From NCBI GenBank assembly GCA_949298405.1, contig CASFWA010000004.1, positions 20,566 through 84,565 of the forward strand: 64,000 nucleotides of DNA, written 5' to 3'. The number at the start of each line of letters is the position of its first letter. Positions within the stretch are counted from its first letter, which is position 1. This document shows positions 16,611 to 26,714 of this stretch, piece after piece. Origin of the DNA: an uncultured Pseudomonadota bacterium (lineage in GTDB: Bacteria > Pseudomonadota > Alphaproteobacteria > Rs-D84). The notes under the pieces were generated by a model. That model did no database searches. It was not told the origin of the DNA and saw only the letters and a list, made by a program, of their open reading frames with translations. Made by a program: the position numbers and the translations under genes.

Positions 16611-18536
16611 ATGGATATTATGCAAATGTTTATAATCGGCAGTAGTATATTGGGCGGTCTGTTGATTATTTCGTTAATAGTGTTGTTTTTTGTGTCTAGA
16701 CGCTCTCAGAAAGTAATGGAATCTTTATTGCTGTTGATGACAAAACCAGAACGCGCAAAAATTCATGATGCGGTACGTGTTTTGCAAACAATATTGGCAG
16801 ATGAAATATCTAAAATAGAATCAAGTTTTCAGAATATTAGTTCTACATTAAACTCTCAGATAGCGTCAGCAAATGAATTAAAAACTGCTTTGTGCGAACA
16901 AAATGAAAAATTACTGGCTTCCGCGGATGATGCAACAAAGAAAATGGCTATAATGTCTCAAAGGCTTGATAACACGGTGTCTGATTTACGTGGTGTTGTA
17001 GATTCAAGCAATTGGCAAAATGTTGAAATGGCAACCGATAGATTTTCGGCAACGGTTAATGATTTGATGACCAGAATTGATACCACTACCCAAGATACAA
17101 CAGATAGAATCGGACAAATTCAAGGACATGTAGATACTTGGGTCGCATCTGGTGAAAAATTATCACAAGAATTAAAGTCTCAGTTTAATGCTAATGAAGA
17201 ACAAATGAAAACAGTAAACGCAGAATATGAAACAATGCAACAGCGTTTAACTGATTTGGCAAAAACAACCGCAGACGGATTCGAAAATGTAAAAAACGCA
17301 GCGACAGATTATGAAACATTGATGGGACAAAATGATAAGTTGCTAGACAGTCATTTGACTAAAATGGATTCTTTCAGCAAGCAATCCAAGAAACAACTTA
17401 CAACGCAAATGAATACATTAACAAATACCGCAAATGTTGTTGGTGGGCAAGTTCGTTTGGCTGAATCATCCATAGAAAAACAAATTAGAAAACTTGCTGA
17501 TGTTGTAGAAAAACTGATGAGTACCGCAACCGCTACAGAGGCATCTGTTAGAAGCATCTCTACAGAACTAGCAACTCTTACTAACCGCTTTAACAATGAA
17601 ATAAAAGAATTTGCAACGGGGGTTGTGACAGAACTTAAAACGGTTTCTGGTGTTGCAAATACAACATTAGAAAACACAAGAAATGCAGCGGGCGCTTTCT
17701 CGGAGTCAGTAAAAGCGATGGCAACGGGTGTGCGTGAAACCTTGATAGAAATGAACACGGCGCATACTCAACTATCAGGTCAGTCTGCCAATTTGATAAA
17801 AATGTCTGCGGAAACGACCGCGCAATTACAACCGTTATCAGAACTTATAGAAAAATATTATTCTGCCCTGCCAGATTTATCACAAACTTCTATGGCAACT
17901 GGTGAAAACTTAGAAAAAATTGTAGCTTCGTTAAACGAAAAGATAAGTTTAATGAAGTCAACTGTATCGGAATCTACGACAACTATTGCCGATTCTGCTG
18001 GTAAGTTAGAAGATTTAGCAGGTCAATCGCGTCAGCAAATGATTGATTTAATGTCAGACTATGCAAAGGCAGTAAATACTATGCAGACGCTAAATAAGCA
18101 AATGATGGTTGCACGTGCTACTGCACCTATGGAAGCAATAAGTACTGCGACTGCCGCGTCTTTTGGACGCATTAGTAGTCAAGATTTCTTGAAACAAAGT
18201 GAACGCATGTTTGAAAAGATGCATGAACAGTCACTTGATTTAACTAGGGCTATCGGTGCAGAAATTCCTGATGTAGTCTGGAAGAAATATCATGCTGGGG
18301 ATAAAACTATATTTTCTAAATGGCTAGCCAAAATGATGGCCGCAGCCGACAAAAAACAAGTTCGTGATATGTTGAAGTCTGACGCAGTATTTCGTTCCCA
18401 GGCAGCCCAATTCGTACGCAGTTTTGATAAAGTTCTAGCCGGGGCACAACAGGCAGATAATTCTGACAAATTAGCCGCGACTTTAATAAAAACAGATTTG
18501 GGGCAAATATACGTCGCCCTTAAAGGACATATTTAA
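16611..18536 (+). CDS. membrane-anchored long coiled-coil protein
   Basis: The 641-residue protein has one N-terminal transmembrane segment (ILGGLLIISLIVLFFV, residues 14-29) followed by about 500 residues of Ala/Thr/Ser-rich helical sequence with heptad character, similar in texture to chemoreceptor or apolipoprotein-type repeats. The last 120 residues look globular (DVVWKKYHAGDKTIFSKWL, then KQVRDMLKSDAVFRSQAAQF). It would project into the cytoplasm from the inner membrane. It is not a chemoreceptor: the conserved hairpin tip is absent. I do not recognise the family; a structural role in cell shape or DNA organisation is possible but unproven. A GGGGGG precedes the ATG. Confidence 0.7.
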   Translation: MDIMQMFIIGSSILGGLLIISLIVLFFVSRRSQKVMESLLLLMTKPERAKIHDAVRVLQTILADEISKIESSFQNISSTLNSQIASANELKTALCEQNEKLLASADDATKKMAIMSQRLDNTVSDLRGVVDSSNWQNVEMATDRFSATVNDLMTRIDTTTQDTTDRIGQIQGHVDTWVASGEKLSQELKSQFNANEEQMKTVNAEYETMQQRLTDLAKTTADGFENVKNAATDYETLMGQNDKLLDSHLTKMDSFSKQSKKQLTTQMNTLTNTANVVGGQVRLAESSIEKQIRKLADVVEKLMSTATATEASVRSISTELATLTNRFNNEIKEFATGVVTELKTVSGVANTTLENTRNAAGAFSESVKAMATGVRETLIEMNTAHTQLSGQSANLIKMSAETTAQLQPLSELIEKYYSALPDLSQTSMATGENLEKIVASLNEKISLMKSTVSESTTTIADSAGKLEDLAGQSRQQMIDLMSDYAKAVNTMQTLNKQMMVARATAPMEAISTATAASFGRISSQDFLKQSERMFEKMHEQSLDLTRAIGAEIPDVVWKKYHAGDKTIFSKWLAKMMAAADKKQVRDMLKSDAVFRSQAAQFVRSFDKVLAGAQQADNSDKLAATLIKTDLGQIYVALKGHI

Positions 18537-18537
18537 T

Positions 18538-18565
18538 AAAAAGGCTTCTTTAATGAAGCCTTTTT
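18538..18565. terminator. terminator between coiled-coil and guanylate-kinase-like genes
   Basis: The stem AAAAAGGCTTC/GAAGCCTTTTT with a 6-base loop is shared by the two convergent genes and lies over the stop region of the second. Confidence 0.85.
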
Positions 18566-19163
18566 ATTTTGTCTTTATTTGTTCTGATAAGAACTTTAAT
18601 AATTTTGAACTAATTATAGTTTCTGACGCACTACATTTTGCCAAAAAATCTATGTCGACATCAGCGCGCAAAAAGTCTTCGGGATTACATGTGTTTTTTT
18701 GTCTGACTAATTTATCGTTTGGCATATTTGCGCGGTTCTGTATGGTTTGTAGGTTGTTTTCTGGCGGAATAAAATAAATTGTCTTAAAGTCATAGTGTCT
18801 GCTTAATTTATTGGCTTTGAACCAATCAATCATTTGGCGTATGTATTTAGGTTGAATTACGTCGTATACTAAATTTTTGCTTAAATTATTATATATTTCA
18901 AATTCAGGAACCCCATACAGCCATTTAGGCTGGCCAGGCATCCAAAATTCTTCATTTACCCATAATAATGTTGCTAATTTTTCTGTAGAAAAATATTGTT
19001 CGTCTCGGAAATAATAATCGTGTCCGTCTTTTTCGCCTTCTCGCATTGGTCTGGTGGTCGCGGATTTTAAACTATAAAACAAATTGGGCGGCAAATAGTG
19101 TTTAATAAAATAACTTTTCCCGCTACCAGAAAGCCCCGTACAAAAAAGAACAATGTTTTTCAT
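18564..19163 (-). CDS. guanylate-kinase-like P-loop protein
   Basis: The 199-residue protein has a P-loop (GLSGSGKSYFI, residues 10-20) and the GMP-binding signature of guanylate kinase (SATTRPMREGEKDGHDYYF, near residue 36), and a later LYGVPEFEI in the place of the family's YG motif. The rest, including a Trp-rich part (LLWVNEEFWMPGQPKWLYG), is diverged from housekeeping Gmk. It may be a relative that acts on another nucleotide or on a polyphosphate; I cannot tell whether it is the cell's only guanylate kinase. It is a single-gene unit between rpoD and a convergent gene. Confidence 0.7.
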   Translation of the reverse strand: MKNIVLFCTGLSGSGKSYFIKHYLPPNLFYSLKSATTRPMREGEKDGHDYYFRDEQYFSTEKLATLLWVNEEFWMPGQPKWLYGVPEFEIYNNLSKNLVYDVIQPKYIRQMIDWFKANKLSRHYDFKTIYFIPPENNLQTIQNRANMPNDKLVRQKNTCNPEDFLRADVDIDFLAKCSASETIISSKLLKFLSEQIKTK

Positions 19164-19185
19164 ATTAATAATCCTTTGTCGTTAA

Positions 19186-19214
19186 AATAAAAACCCGCAA
19201 TTAAGCGGGCTTTA
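19186..19214 (-). terminator. terminator of rpoD
   Basis: Read on the minus strand, AAAGCCCGC/GCGGGTTTT with a 6-base AT loop is followed by a T run, directly after the rpoD stop codon. Confidence 0.85.
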
Positions 19215-19218
19215 TATG

Positions 19219-21300
19219 TTAATCTTCTAAGAAACTACGTAATTTACGTGCACGCGTTGGATGCTTTAATTTGTTTAAAGCCTTTTGTTCAATCTGGCGT
19301 ATACGTTCACGCGTAACCCCGATATATTCCCCAACCTCTTCCAAAGTACTTGTTTTGTTGGTACTCATACCGAAACGTTGACGCAAAACAGTTTCTTCTT
19401 TTGGGTCTAATTCTGATAGTATCTGTGTGACAATCTTTCTTAAATTCTTTTGTGCGGCAGATACAAACGGATTCTTTGCAGTTTCATCAGCAATAATTTC
19501 AATACGACTGCTATCGTCTTCTGTACCAACAGGCGCTTCTAATGATATAGGTTTCAGATTTACTTTCATCGCCTTGTGAATCTTGTCTACTGGTAAATAA
19601 ATTATCTTAGATAATTCTTCCGCAGTAGGCTGACGCCCGTATTTGTGCATAAACTGTCTTGTCGCACGCTGTATCTTGTGTATGTTGTCAATCATATGAA
19701 CTGGGATACGTATTGTGCGCGCTTGGTCCGCAATACTACGTGAAATCCCCTGTTGAATCCAGTTCGTTGCATAAGTTGAAAACTTGTTGCCTAAACGATA
19801 ATCAAACTTATCAACGGCTTTCATCAATCCGATGTTGCCATCTTGAACCAAATCAGAGAAATCTAAGCCAAGACCACGATTGCTGGACTTCTTTGCAAAC
19901 TTTATAACCAAGCGCAAGTTTGCTTCTATCATTTCACGTTTAGCACGTGCAGCCTCAGTTTGACCACGACGAACTAACTCGACTACTTTTTTATATTCAG
20001 CAGTTGGTTGACCTGTTTCTTGGGCAATTGCGGTAATATCTTCTTGAATCTTTAATATGTCTTTTTCATGTTTCTTTGCAAATGCTACCCATGCAGGATT
20101 CTTGTGCTTAGCCAAATTTTTAACCCAATTACGGTTCAATTCGTTGCCCGTATATTCTTCCAAGAAATCTTCGCGTTTTATTTTGTTTGCCATTGCTAAC
20201 CGCAATAACTTACCTTCTAGCCCCATAAGCAACTGGTCGCGCTTTGTTAATTGTTCTAAAATTTCTGCAATACGGTCGTCGTTTAAACGTATCTTGCTGA
20301 CATGTTCAAACAATTCCAAGCGCATTTTTGTATATTTCTTTTCTAATGTTTCATCTGGTTTAGAAGAAGTTAAAAGATTTTCTAAGCGCTTGGCTTGCAA
20401 TTTCTGCATATTATTAAATATGCGTTTAATTTTACTAAACAAATCCATAACCATAGGCATTAACGCTTCTTCCATTACTGGAATAGGAACGCCAGATGTA
20501 CCACGAGGTGTATCTTCTTTTTTGATACCATCTTCATCCTCGTCATCTTCGTCCTCCTCATCATCGTCTGTTGTGGTGGTTTCCTCTAAGTCGTCTAAAT
20601 CGTCATCATCTAATTCGTCTACGTGTTCAACGCCTTTGGATTTTAATGCTTCTGACAATGCCGCCAAAGATTTTTGTTCGGAATCACTGGAATACATTAC
20701 TTCCAGGTTGACGATATAGCGAAGTCTAATATCTTCATTTAATAATTGTTGATACCAGTCTAACATGGCCTTTATAGTCATTGGACTTTCGCATAGACCG
20801 TAAACCATTAATCTTGATGCGGCTTCAATTCGTTGGGCAATTGCAACTTCCCCAGCCGCGGTTAATAATTGTACTGTGCCGATTTGTTTCAAGTAAGATT
20901 GGACAGAATCTTGAACCCCAAGAACTAAATTACCAGTTTGACTGCGTTCTAATTGTTTTGCATAATGTTCATAATCATCTTCGTTAACATCAACTTGCTC
21001 TGCATCCGCATTCAACAAGTTACGAGTCTTATCGCGTGGTTCATCAGAATCGTCGTCATAATATTTTTCCATGTCCTGCGAGAAACTATCTGTTTCCAGA
21101 ATTTCCAGACCTAAATCTTGTTGAAAGAAATCTAGAACTTCATCTTGTTCTTCTGCTGGGACTTCGTCCGCTTCGGTGGCATTATTAAAATCCATCTGAG
21201 ACAGATAACCAACCTCCATAGCAGAGGTTGCAAGTTTCTGTAAATTTTCCGGCAATGAATCAATCAATAACTTGGTTGCTTCGTCCAATTTCTTAGCCAT
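19219..21300 (-). CDS. rpoD: RNA polymerase primary sigma factor RpoD
   Basis: This is the housekeeping sigma-70. Region 1.2 ([20 protein letters not shown]) is near residue 130, region 2 ([20 protein letters not shown], then [20 protein letters not shown]) near residue 480, and region 4 ([20 protein letters not shown]) near residue 655. The non-conserved insert between regions 1.2 and 2 contains a very acidic tract of about 30 residues near position 240. The ATG at 21300 has AAGGG upstream; a TTG two codons earlier is less likely. The 693-residue length is normal for alphaproteobacteria. Confidence 0.97.
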   Translation of the reverse strand: MAKKLDEATKLLIDSLPENLQKLATSAMEVGYLSQMDFNNATEADEVPAEEQDEVLDFFQQDLGLEILETDSFSQDMEKYYDDDSDEPRDKTRNLLNADAEQVDVNEDDYEHYAKQLERSQTGNLVLGVQDSVQSYLKQIGTVQLLTAAGEVAIAQRIEAASRLMVYGLCESPMTIKAMLDWYQQLLNEDIRLRYIVNLEVMYSSDSEQKSLAALSEALKSKGVEHVDELDDDDLDDLEETTTTDDDEEDEDDEDEDGIKKEDTPRGTSGVPIPVMEEALMPMVMDLFSKIKRIFNNMQKLQAKRLENLLTSSKPDETLEKKYTKMRLELFEHVSKIRLNDDRIAEILEQLTKRDQLLMGLEGKLLRLAMANKIKREDFLEEYTGNELNRNWVKNLAKHKNPAWVAFAKKHEKDILKIQEDITAIAQETGQPTAEYKKVVELVRRGQTEAARAKREMIEANLRLVIKFAKKSSNRGLGLDFSDLVQDGNIGLMKAVDKFDYRLGNKFSTYATNWIQQGISRSIADQARTIRIPVHMIDNIHKIQRATRQFMHKYGRQPTAEELSKIIYLPVDKIHKAMKVNLKPISLEAPVGTEDDSSRIEIIADETAKNPFVSAAQKNLRKIVTQILSELDPKEETVLRQRFGMSTNKTSTLEEVGEYIGVTRERIRQIEQKALNKLKHPTRARKLRSFLED

Positions 21301-21337
21301 AAACAAACCCTTGAATTTATTAAGTTATTATAAAAGT

Positions 21338-21856
21338 TTATTTTTTTGCCTTAGCAACTGCATCATGCAAAGCAGATTCAGATACCAATCCTAAAACAAT
21401 AGGACTTTGAATTTGAATCATAGAATAAGATTTGTGCGTTTTGTTGCGAACAGACGCAACTGTTGGATTTGTACTACGCATTAAACGCGCAACCTGCCCG
21501 TCAGACAATTCTGGATAATTCTTTAAAATCCATAAAATACCACCCAGACGATTTTGACGATGAAGTTTCGGCGTATAACCAACACCCTTTTTATTCTGTG
21601 CCTTCTGTGCAACAACAATTTCTTCACGTAAAGTCAAACGCGCATTAGGGTCTGCTTCACATTTTTCAATATCTTCACGAGTTAATTGCCCATTTAAAAT
21701 AGGATTCAACCCTTGGATTTTATAAGTTTCTGCATCGGCAATATTTTTTACTTCTAATTCATGTAAACCACAGAAATCTGCGATTTGTTCAAATGTTAAG
21801 GCTGTATTTTCAATCAGCCAAAGTGCCGTGGATTTTGGCATATATGGATAGTTCAT
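21338..21856 (-). CDS. DUF1013/TrcR-like cell-cycle regulator
   Basis: The 172-residue protein starts with MNYPYMPKSTALWLIENTA and continues with LTFEQIADFCGLHELEVKNI, which is the typical opening of DUF1013. The family includes TrcR, reported as a cell-cycle transcriptional regulator in Caulobacter, and is found across alphaproteobacteria. Two helix-turn-helix-like segments are visible, one at residues 15-35 and one near residue 120 (LSDGQVARLMRSTNPTVASV). AAGAGGA lies 6 bases before the chosen ATG. It is transcribed in the same direction as rpoD and cysS. Confidence 0.85.
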   Translation of the reverse strand: MNYPYMPKSTALWLIENTALTFEQIADFCGLHELEVKNIADAETYKIQGLNPILNGQLTREDIEKCEADPNARLTLREEIVVAQKAQNKKGVGYTPKLHRQNRLGGILWILKNYPELSDGQVARLMRSTNPTVASVRNKTHKSYSMIQIQSPIVLGLVSESALHDAVAKAKK

Positions 21857-21954
21857 GAACATTCCTCTTGTTGCTGGGGGCAATATACACCAAAATCGCC
21901 CTAGATTCAAGACTTTTTTATATAAATTTGTGTTTGATAGATTCAGACACAAAT

Positions 21955-23406
21955 TTATTTGTTATTATATAACCTGTTTATGCTTTTTTTTACTAATTTC
22001 GCACCTTCTTTTGTGTCAACTACCGACCAGCCTGCTGATTCTATCTTGACACGAAATTCATCTGCCAAAGCCCAATTCTTTTCAATTTTTGCTTTTGTAC
22101 GTGCTTCTGCTAATTCTTGTAATTCTGCGGGTGCCGTTTCTGACTCGGTTTCAATTTGCTTTTTTGCTCTATCAATAAATTGTAAACCCAGCAATCTATC
22201 AATAAATTCAAATAACTTTATCTTAGTTGCAGCGTTTACTTCTGACTTTTTTAATAATTCTTGAATGTAGACCAAGGCTTCTGCGGTTTTCATGTTGTCT
22301 GAAACAGCATCAAGAATCTTGTCATGCCATTCTTTAAACTGCTTTTCATCTACATCACCAGGTGTTTTTTCTTGCAGTAATGCAGCAACGCGTCTTACGA
22401 TGTTTTTATAACCGGCTGCTGCGGCGTCTAATGCTTCCCAAGAAAAAGCAAGTTGTGTTTGAAAATGCCCAAGCGAAATTAAATATCTATACGCCATTGG
22501 GTCATAACCACGTTTCCTTAATGCATCTAAGCCTAAAAACTCACCATTTGACTTACTCATTTTTTCGCCGCTTTTATCAACCAAGAAACTAAAATGTACC
22601 CAATAACGAACCCAAGGGGCACCTGTTATTGGTTCTGATTGCGCAATTTCATTGGTGTGATGAATTCTAGACAAATCTTCACCACCGGTGTGAATATCAA
22701 AATGGTCACCTAATAATTTCATACTCATAGCACTGCATTCTGCATGCCAACCAGGGAACCCAATACCCCAGGGACTATCCCATTCCATTTGACGTTTTGC
22801 GTCTTTTGGCGAGAACTTCCATAATGCGAAATCAGAAGGGTTGCGTTTTTTGTCGTTAAATTCCACACGTGCACCCGCACGATTACCAGAAACACTGCCG
22901 CCGGTTAATTGCCCATATGCAGGAAATTTACTTGTGTCATAATAAATGCCGTCGTCTTCGATTTTATAGGTAAACCCTAAATCTTCCAGTTTTTTTACCA
23001 ATTCAATTTGTTCTTTTATATAATCTGTTGCATGTGGCATGTATGTCGGACGCATCAAATTTAAATCATCAAAATCACGCAAAAACTCATCTGTATAAAA
23101 TTTTGCGATATCCCATACAGATTTGTTATCACGATTTGCACCCTTCTCCATTTTATCTTCACCGCTATCTGCATCGTCACTAGTTAAATGCCCCACATCA
23201 GTAATATTCATAACATGTGTGACATCATACCCATTTTCTAAAAGCATTCTTTTTAATATATCATTATGTGTCATAGTTCTTAGATTACCAATGTGCGCAT
23301 AATGATAAACTGTTGGACCACAACCGTAAAAACCGACCTTGCCTTCTACTAATGGTTTAAATTCTTCGATTCTTCTAGACATTGTATTAAAAAGTTTTAC
23401 GGTCAT
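21955..23406 (-). CDS. cysS: cysteinyl-tRNA synthetase
   Basis: CysRS charges tRNA-Cys. Class I signatures are present: HIGNLRTMTHNDILKRML near residue 36 (HIGH-type motif after YGCGPTVYHYA) and KMSKSNGEF near residue 275 (KMSKS). Zinc ligands are the Cys in YGCGPT, a Cys at GWHAECSAMS and the following His. The 483-residue length is normal. The ATG at 23406 has GGGGAA upstream; the TTG further up would include the ribosome binding site and is rejected. Confidence 0.96.
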   Translation of the reverse strand: MTVKLFNTMSRRIEEFKPLVEGKVGFYGCGPTVYHYAHIGNLRTMTHNDILKRMLLENGYDVTHVMNITDVGHLTSDDADSGEDKMEKGANRDNKSVWDIAKFYTDEFLRDFDDLNLMRPTYMPHATDYIKEQIELVKKLEDLGFTYKIEDDGIYYDTSKFPAYGQLTGGSVSGNRAGARVEFNDKKRNPSDFALWKFSPKDAKRQMEWDSPWGIGFPGWHAECSAMSMKLLGDHFDIHTGGEDLSRIHHTNEIAQSEPITGAPWVRYWVHFSFLVDKSGEKMSKSNGEFLGLDALRKRGYDPMAYRYLISLGHFQTQLAFSWEALDAAAAGYKNIVRRVAALLQEKTPGDVDEKQFKEWHDKILDAVSDNMKTAEALVYIQELLKKSEVNAATKIKLFEFIDRLLGLQFIDRAKKQIETESETAPAELQELAEARTKAKIEKNWALADEFRVKIESAGWSVVDTKEGAKLVKKSINRLYNNK

Positions 23407-23592
23407 AATTTTCCCCTTCAATGTGATTTTATTTTTTTGTTAATCTTTATGGAATTTTATAAATTAAGCCATAGATGGCTAAGGAATATTTTTAGCGACA
23501 ACAGCAACAACAACAAATATTAAATTTATATAAAATCATATTAATAATTATATTTAAAAAAGATTACTGTGTCAAACAGATAAAATAAAAAA

Positions 23593-23683
23593 TGGCGGAG
23601 CGTATAGGACTCGAACCTATGGACCGCTATAACACGGTCACGGATTAGCAATCCGCTGCATTACCACTCTGCCAACGCTCCGC
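23593..23683 (-). tRNA. tRNA-Ser (anticodon GCT)
   Basis: On the minus strand, acceptor stem GCGGAGCG-type pairing, a long variable arm as expected for serine, anticodon loop TTGCTAA giving GCT, a GGTTCGAGTCC T arm and an encoded CCA are visible. It decodes AGC and AGT. Confidence 0.95.
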
Positions 23684-23743
23684 TGTGGTTGTGTCTGTCA
23701 TTATATAGAAACTGTTTAACAAATGCAAGCCTGAAAATAATAA

Positions 23744-23771
23744 AAAAATCCCCAGTTTTATGGGGATTTTT
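23744..23771 (-). terminator. terminator of the AccD-AccA gene
   Basis: Read on the minus strand, AAAAATCCCC/GGGGATTTTTTT with a short loop lies just after the stop codon of the carboxyltransferase fusion. Confidence 0.85.
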
Positions 23772-23775
23772 CTTT

Positions 23776-25518
23776 TTAGTGCTCTTCTGTTTTATGCTCT
23801 GGCTGATATATTTCTACATCTCGCGTCATTGCAATAAATTTTTCTGCGCGTCGTTGCGACATTTCTTCCACAGGTATTTTCTGTAAATCTTGAATATGTT
23901 CCGCAACCGCAGTAGATAGCAATTCCATAGTTGTTTGCCAGTCTGTATGTGCCCCACCTGCAGGTTCATCTATTATCTGGTCGATAACATTCAAATTTGA
24001 CATGTCGCGCGCAGTAAGTTTCATCGCTTTTGCTGCGGCTGCTTTATATTTGTTATCTTTCCATAAAATACTTGCACAGGATTCAGGCGCAATAACGGAA
24101 TAAATAGAATTTTCCAGCATTAATACCCTGTCGCCTGTACCTATTGCAATTGCGCCCCCGCTGCCGCCTTCACCAACATTTACTGCAACATATGGTGTTT
24201 TTATATCCAACCCTGTTGCAATAGAAGATGCAACCGCTTGCGATTGACCACGTTCTTCCGCCGCACCCCCAGCAAACGCACCAGCTGTATCAAACAATGA
24301 AATCAGAGGTAATTTAAATTTTTCTGCTAATCTCATTAAGCGTTGGGCTTTGCGATAACCTTCTGGATTTGGCATACCAAATCTGTGGAATTGACGCGTT
24401 TCAATTGTTCTGCCCTTTTCTTGTCCTATTATAACAGCAGGTATTCCACGCCAAAAACCTATTCCACCACACATGGCGGGGTCTTCACCAAATAATCTGT
24501 CCCCTGCAAGATATGTCCAATCATCCACAATTCCATTTATATAATCTAAGAAATGCGGACGGTTTTCATTTCTTGCTAGTAAAACTTTATCATAAGCGTC
24601 ATTTTCACCCATACCACGAACTTTTTTAGAATCTGCCGCCGGGGTAATAACGTTTATATTCTTTGGTTCTCTTGATTGCTTGGTTAATACAGCAAGTATC
24701 TTTTCTAATTTACCTTTTAACTCGTCACGAGGCACAACCATATCAACCATACCGTGTTCGTATAAATAGTCTGCTGTTTGGAAGTTTGCAGGTAGTTTTT
24801 CACGAATATTTTGTTCGATTACTCGCCTGCCCGCAAAACCTATACGCGCACCCTTTTCAGCAATATGAATATCCCCGAGCATAGCAAAAGATGCAGTCAC
24901 ACCACCAAAAGTTGGGTCTGTTAACAATACTATGTAAGGAATTCCATTTGCATGCAATTTGTTTACCGCAACTGTTGTACGCGCCATTTGCATTAATGAC
25001 AAAACGTTTTCCTGCATACGCGCACCACCACTGCAAGTCACCATTATAAACGGCTGTTTTAATTCAATTGCGTGCTCCATACTAGCAACGATACCATCAC
25101 CGGCCGCACGTCCCATTGAACCCAACATAAAATCACCGTTTAAAATACAAATAGTAGTTGGAATCCCGCCAATTATTCCATCCGCAGTCGTTATTGCATC
25201 ATTATAACCTGTTTCCGCACGCGCTTCAGATAATCTTTCTTTGTACGGCATACGGTCTACAAAATTTAGTGGGTCGTCCGATACTGTCGGTAGCTTTATC
25301 TTTGTCCACTCATTATTATCAAACAACAAATCAAATCTTTGTTTCGGTGTCATTATAAAAGCACGACCACAACGTGGGCATATATAATGATTTGTTTTAT
25401 AATCTTTGTAATATACCAATCTCCCACACGCCTCGCACTTAATCCACATTAAGCGACGAATGCGTTCATAACGTTCACGGTTACGATTCTTGATACCAGA
25501 TTTTTTACCAAATAACAT
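23776..25518 (-). CDS. acetyl-CoA carboxylase carboxyltransferase, AccD-AccA fusion
   Basis: The carboxyltransferase moves CO2 from biotin to acetyl-CoA to give malonyl-CoA, the first step of fatty acid synthesis. In this 580-residue protein the beta part comes first: a zinc ribbon C-x2-C-x15-C-x2-C (IKCEACGRLVYY, YICPRCGRAF) at residues 27-52, then GGARMQENVLSLMQM near residue 164. From about residue 285 it continues into the alpha part, with GGIGFWRGIPAVIIGQEKGR and GGAAEERGQSQAVASSIATG. Separate accA and accD genes are usual in proteobacteria, so the fusion is unusual. ihfB lies 3 bases upstream. Confidence 0.92.
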   Translation of the reverse strand: MLFGKKSGIKNRNRERYERIRRLMWIKCEACGRLVYYKDYKTNHYICPRCGRAFIMTPKQRFDLLFDNNEWTKIKLPTVSDDPLNFVDRMPYKERLSEARAETGYNDAITTADGIIGGIPTTICILNGDFMLGSMGRAAGDGIVASMEHAIELKQPFIMVTCSGGARMQENVLSLMQMARTTVAVNKLHANGIPYIVLLTDPTFGGVTASFAMLGDIHIAEKGARIGFAGRRVIEQNIREKLPANFQTADYLYEHGMVDMVVPRDELKGKLEKILAVLTKQSREPKNINVITPAADSKKVRGMGENDAYDKVLLARNENRPHFLDYINGIVDDWTYLAGDRLFGEDPAMCGGIGFWRGIPAVIIGQEKGRTIETRQFHRFGMPNPEGYRKAQRLMRLAEKFKLPLISLFDTAGAFAGGAAEERGQSQAVASSIATGLDIKTPYVAVNVGEGGSGGAIAIGTGDRVLMLENSIYSVIAPESCASILWKDNKYKAAAAKAMKLTARDMSNLNVIDQIIDEPAGGAHTDWQTTMELLSTAVAEHIQDLQKIPVEEMSQRRAEKFIAMTRDVEIYQPEHKTEEH

Positions 25519-25521
25519 TTT

Positions 25522-25800
25522 TTACTCGTTCATTTCTTTTGTTAGTTCGCGGCTTGGTTTAAACAATATAGTCGTACTTGCTTCTAAATGCATTGGTTGC
25601 CCAGTGCATGGATTATAACCAACTTTTGTCGCCCTTGCGCGCGGTTGAAACGTCCCGAATCCACGAATTTCTATTCTGTCACCAGCAGCAACTGATTCTA
25701 TCATTTGGTCTGCAACTGTATCTAGTATTGCAGCCGCATCTGAAACACGCATATGTTTGAACTGTACCTGAATAGACCTTACTATATCTGAACGCTTCAT
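25522..25800 (-). CDS. ihfB: IHF-beta/HU-type DNA-bending protein
   Basis: The 92-residue protein has the DNABII signature RIEIRGFGTFQPRARATKVG at residues 42-61 and the arm motif YNPCTGQPM with the DNA-intercalating Pro. The N-terminal MKRSDIVRSIQVQF and overall length favour IHF beta over HU, but the distinction cannot be made with certainty. It is followed after 3 bases by the acetyl-CoA carboxylase fusion, so both probably share an mRNA. Confidence 0.85.
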   Translation of the reverse strand: MKRSDIVRSIQVQFKHMRVSDAAAILDTVADQMIESVAAGDRIEIRGFGTFQPRARATKVGYNPCTGQPMHLEASTTILFKPSRELTKEMNE

Positions 25801-25927
25801 ATTTTATTCCTTTTTTCTTTAACTCCTATTATTTATATCTTAGCACATTTTATCAAGAATAAAGTTTTTTATTATCTTATCATCATATAAGAATGCTTAC
25901 CTGTTTATAAAATCTATGGTCGACGCA

Positions 25928-25933
25928 TATAAT
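25928..25933 (+). promoter_or_regulatory. -10 box of the peroxiredoxin gene
   Basis: A perfect TATAAT lies 34 bases before the peroxiredoxin ATG. The -35 position (25905-25910, TTATAA) is weak, which would suit an activator-dependent promoter, although no operator is recognised. Confidence 0.45.
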
Positions 25934-25967
25934 CTATTCTGAAGCACTATATAAAAAGGAGAAAAAT

Positions 25968-26714
25968 ATGTGTGATTTTTGTAATGACGACTCTTTCTTG
26001 GCTGAAACTATACAGGTGCCTTTAATTGGCGACCCTGCACCAGATTTTATTGCAAATACGACTAATGGCAAAGTTAATTTTCCATCGGATTACGCCGGCA
26101 AATGGGTGATTCTGTTTTCTCATCCTGCTGACTTTACCCCGGTTTGTACAACCGAGTTTATGACATTTCAATCTATGATGACCGAATTTCAAAAGTTAAA
26201 CACAGAAATAATAGGATTGTCTATCGGTACTTTGACGGGGCATCTTGCGTGGATAAAATCAATTAAAGACATAGATTATCATGGCTGGAAAGGAATGAAT
26301 ATCACTTTCCCTATAATAGATGATATGAATATGGAAGTCGCACAGAAATACGGCATGATACATCATAATGCGGCAGACGGAAAAACGGTACGTGCCGTTT
26401 TTATAATTGACCCACAAGGAGTAATAAGAACTATCCTTTATTACCCGTTAACAACAGGACGTAATTTTAATGAAATAAAGCGCGTTTTGATTGCTTTGCA
26501 AACAACAGACAGGTTTCATGTATCTACACCCGCAGATTGGCAACCTGGTGACGATGTTGTTATCCCCGCCCCGTCAACAACTTCTGATATGAACAAGCGC
26601 ATTGAAGACAAAGATAAAAACTTAGATGTTAAAGATTGGTATTTGACATTTAAAAAGTTAAGTAAAGATGATGTGTTTAATAATACAACAAAGAACACAA
26701 AAAAGACCAAATAA
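25968..26714 (+). CDS. peroxiredoxin, Prx6-like
   Basis: The protein reduces hydrogen peroxide and organic peroxides. The peroxidatic Cys lies in HPADFTPVCTTEFMTF near residue 51, and a Prx6-type C-terminal extension (STPADWQPGDDVVIPAPST) follows the core. Length is 248 residues, including a terminal Lys-rich tail. The N-terminus carries an extra CDFC motif at residues 2-5 (MCDFCNDD), a pair of Cys residues not part of the usual family core. AAGGAG precedes the ATG. It is monocistronic, with its own terminator. Confidence 0.93.
   Translation: MCDFCNDDSFLAETIQVPLIGDPAPDFIANTTNGKVNFPSDYAGKWVILFSHPADFTPVCTTEFMTFQSMMTEFQKLNTEIIGLSIGTLTGHLAWIKSIKDIDYHGWKGMNITFPIIDDMNMEVAQKYGMIHHNAADGKTVRAVFIIDPQGVIRTILYYPLTTGRNFNEIKRVLIALQTTDRFHVSTPADWQPGDDVVIPAPSTTSDMNKRIEDKDKNLDVKDWYLTFKKLSKDDVFNNTTKNTKKTK

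Noticed and set aside
20057..20719. A 220-residue plus-strand ORF with a poly-Ser tract
   Set aside because: It is antisense to the acidic insert and adjacent parts of rpoD; the Ser run mirrors the Asp/Glu codons.
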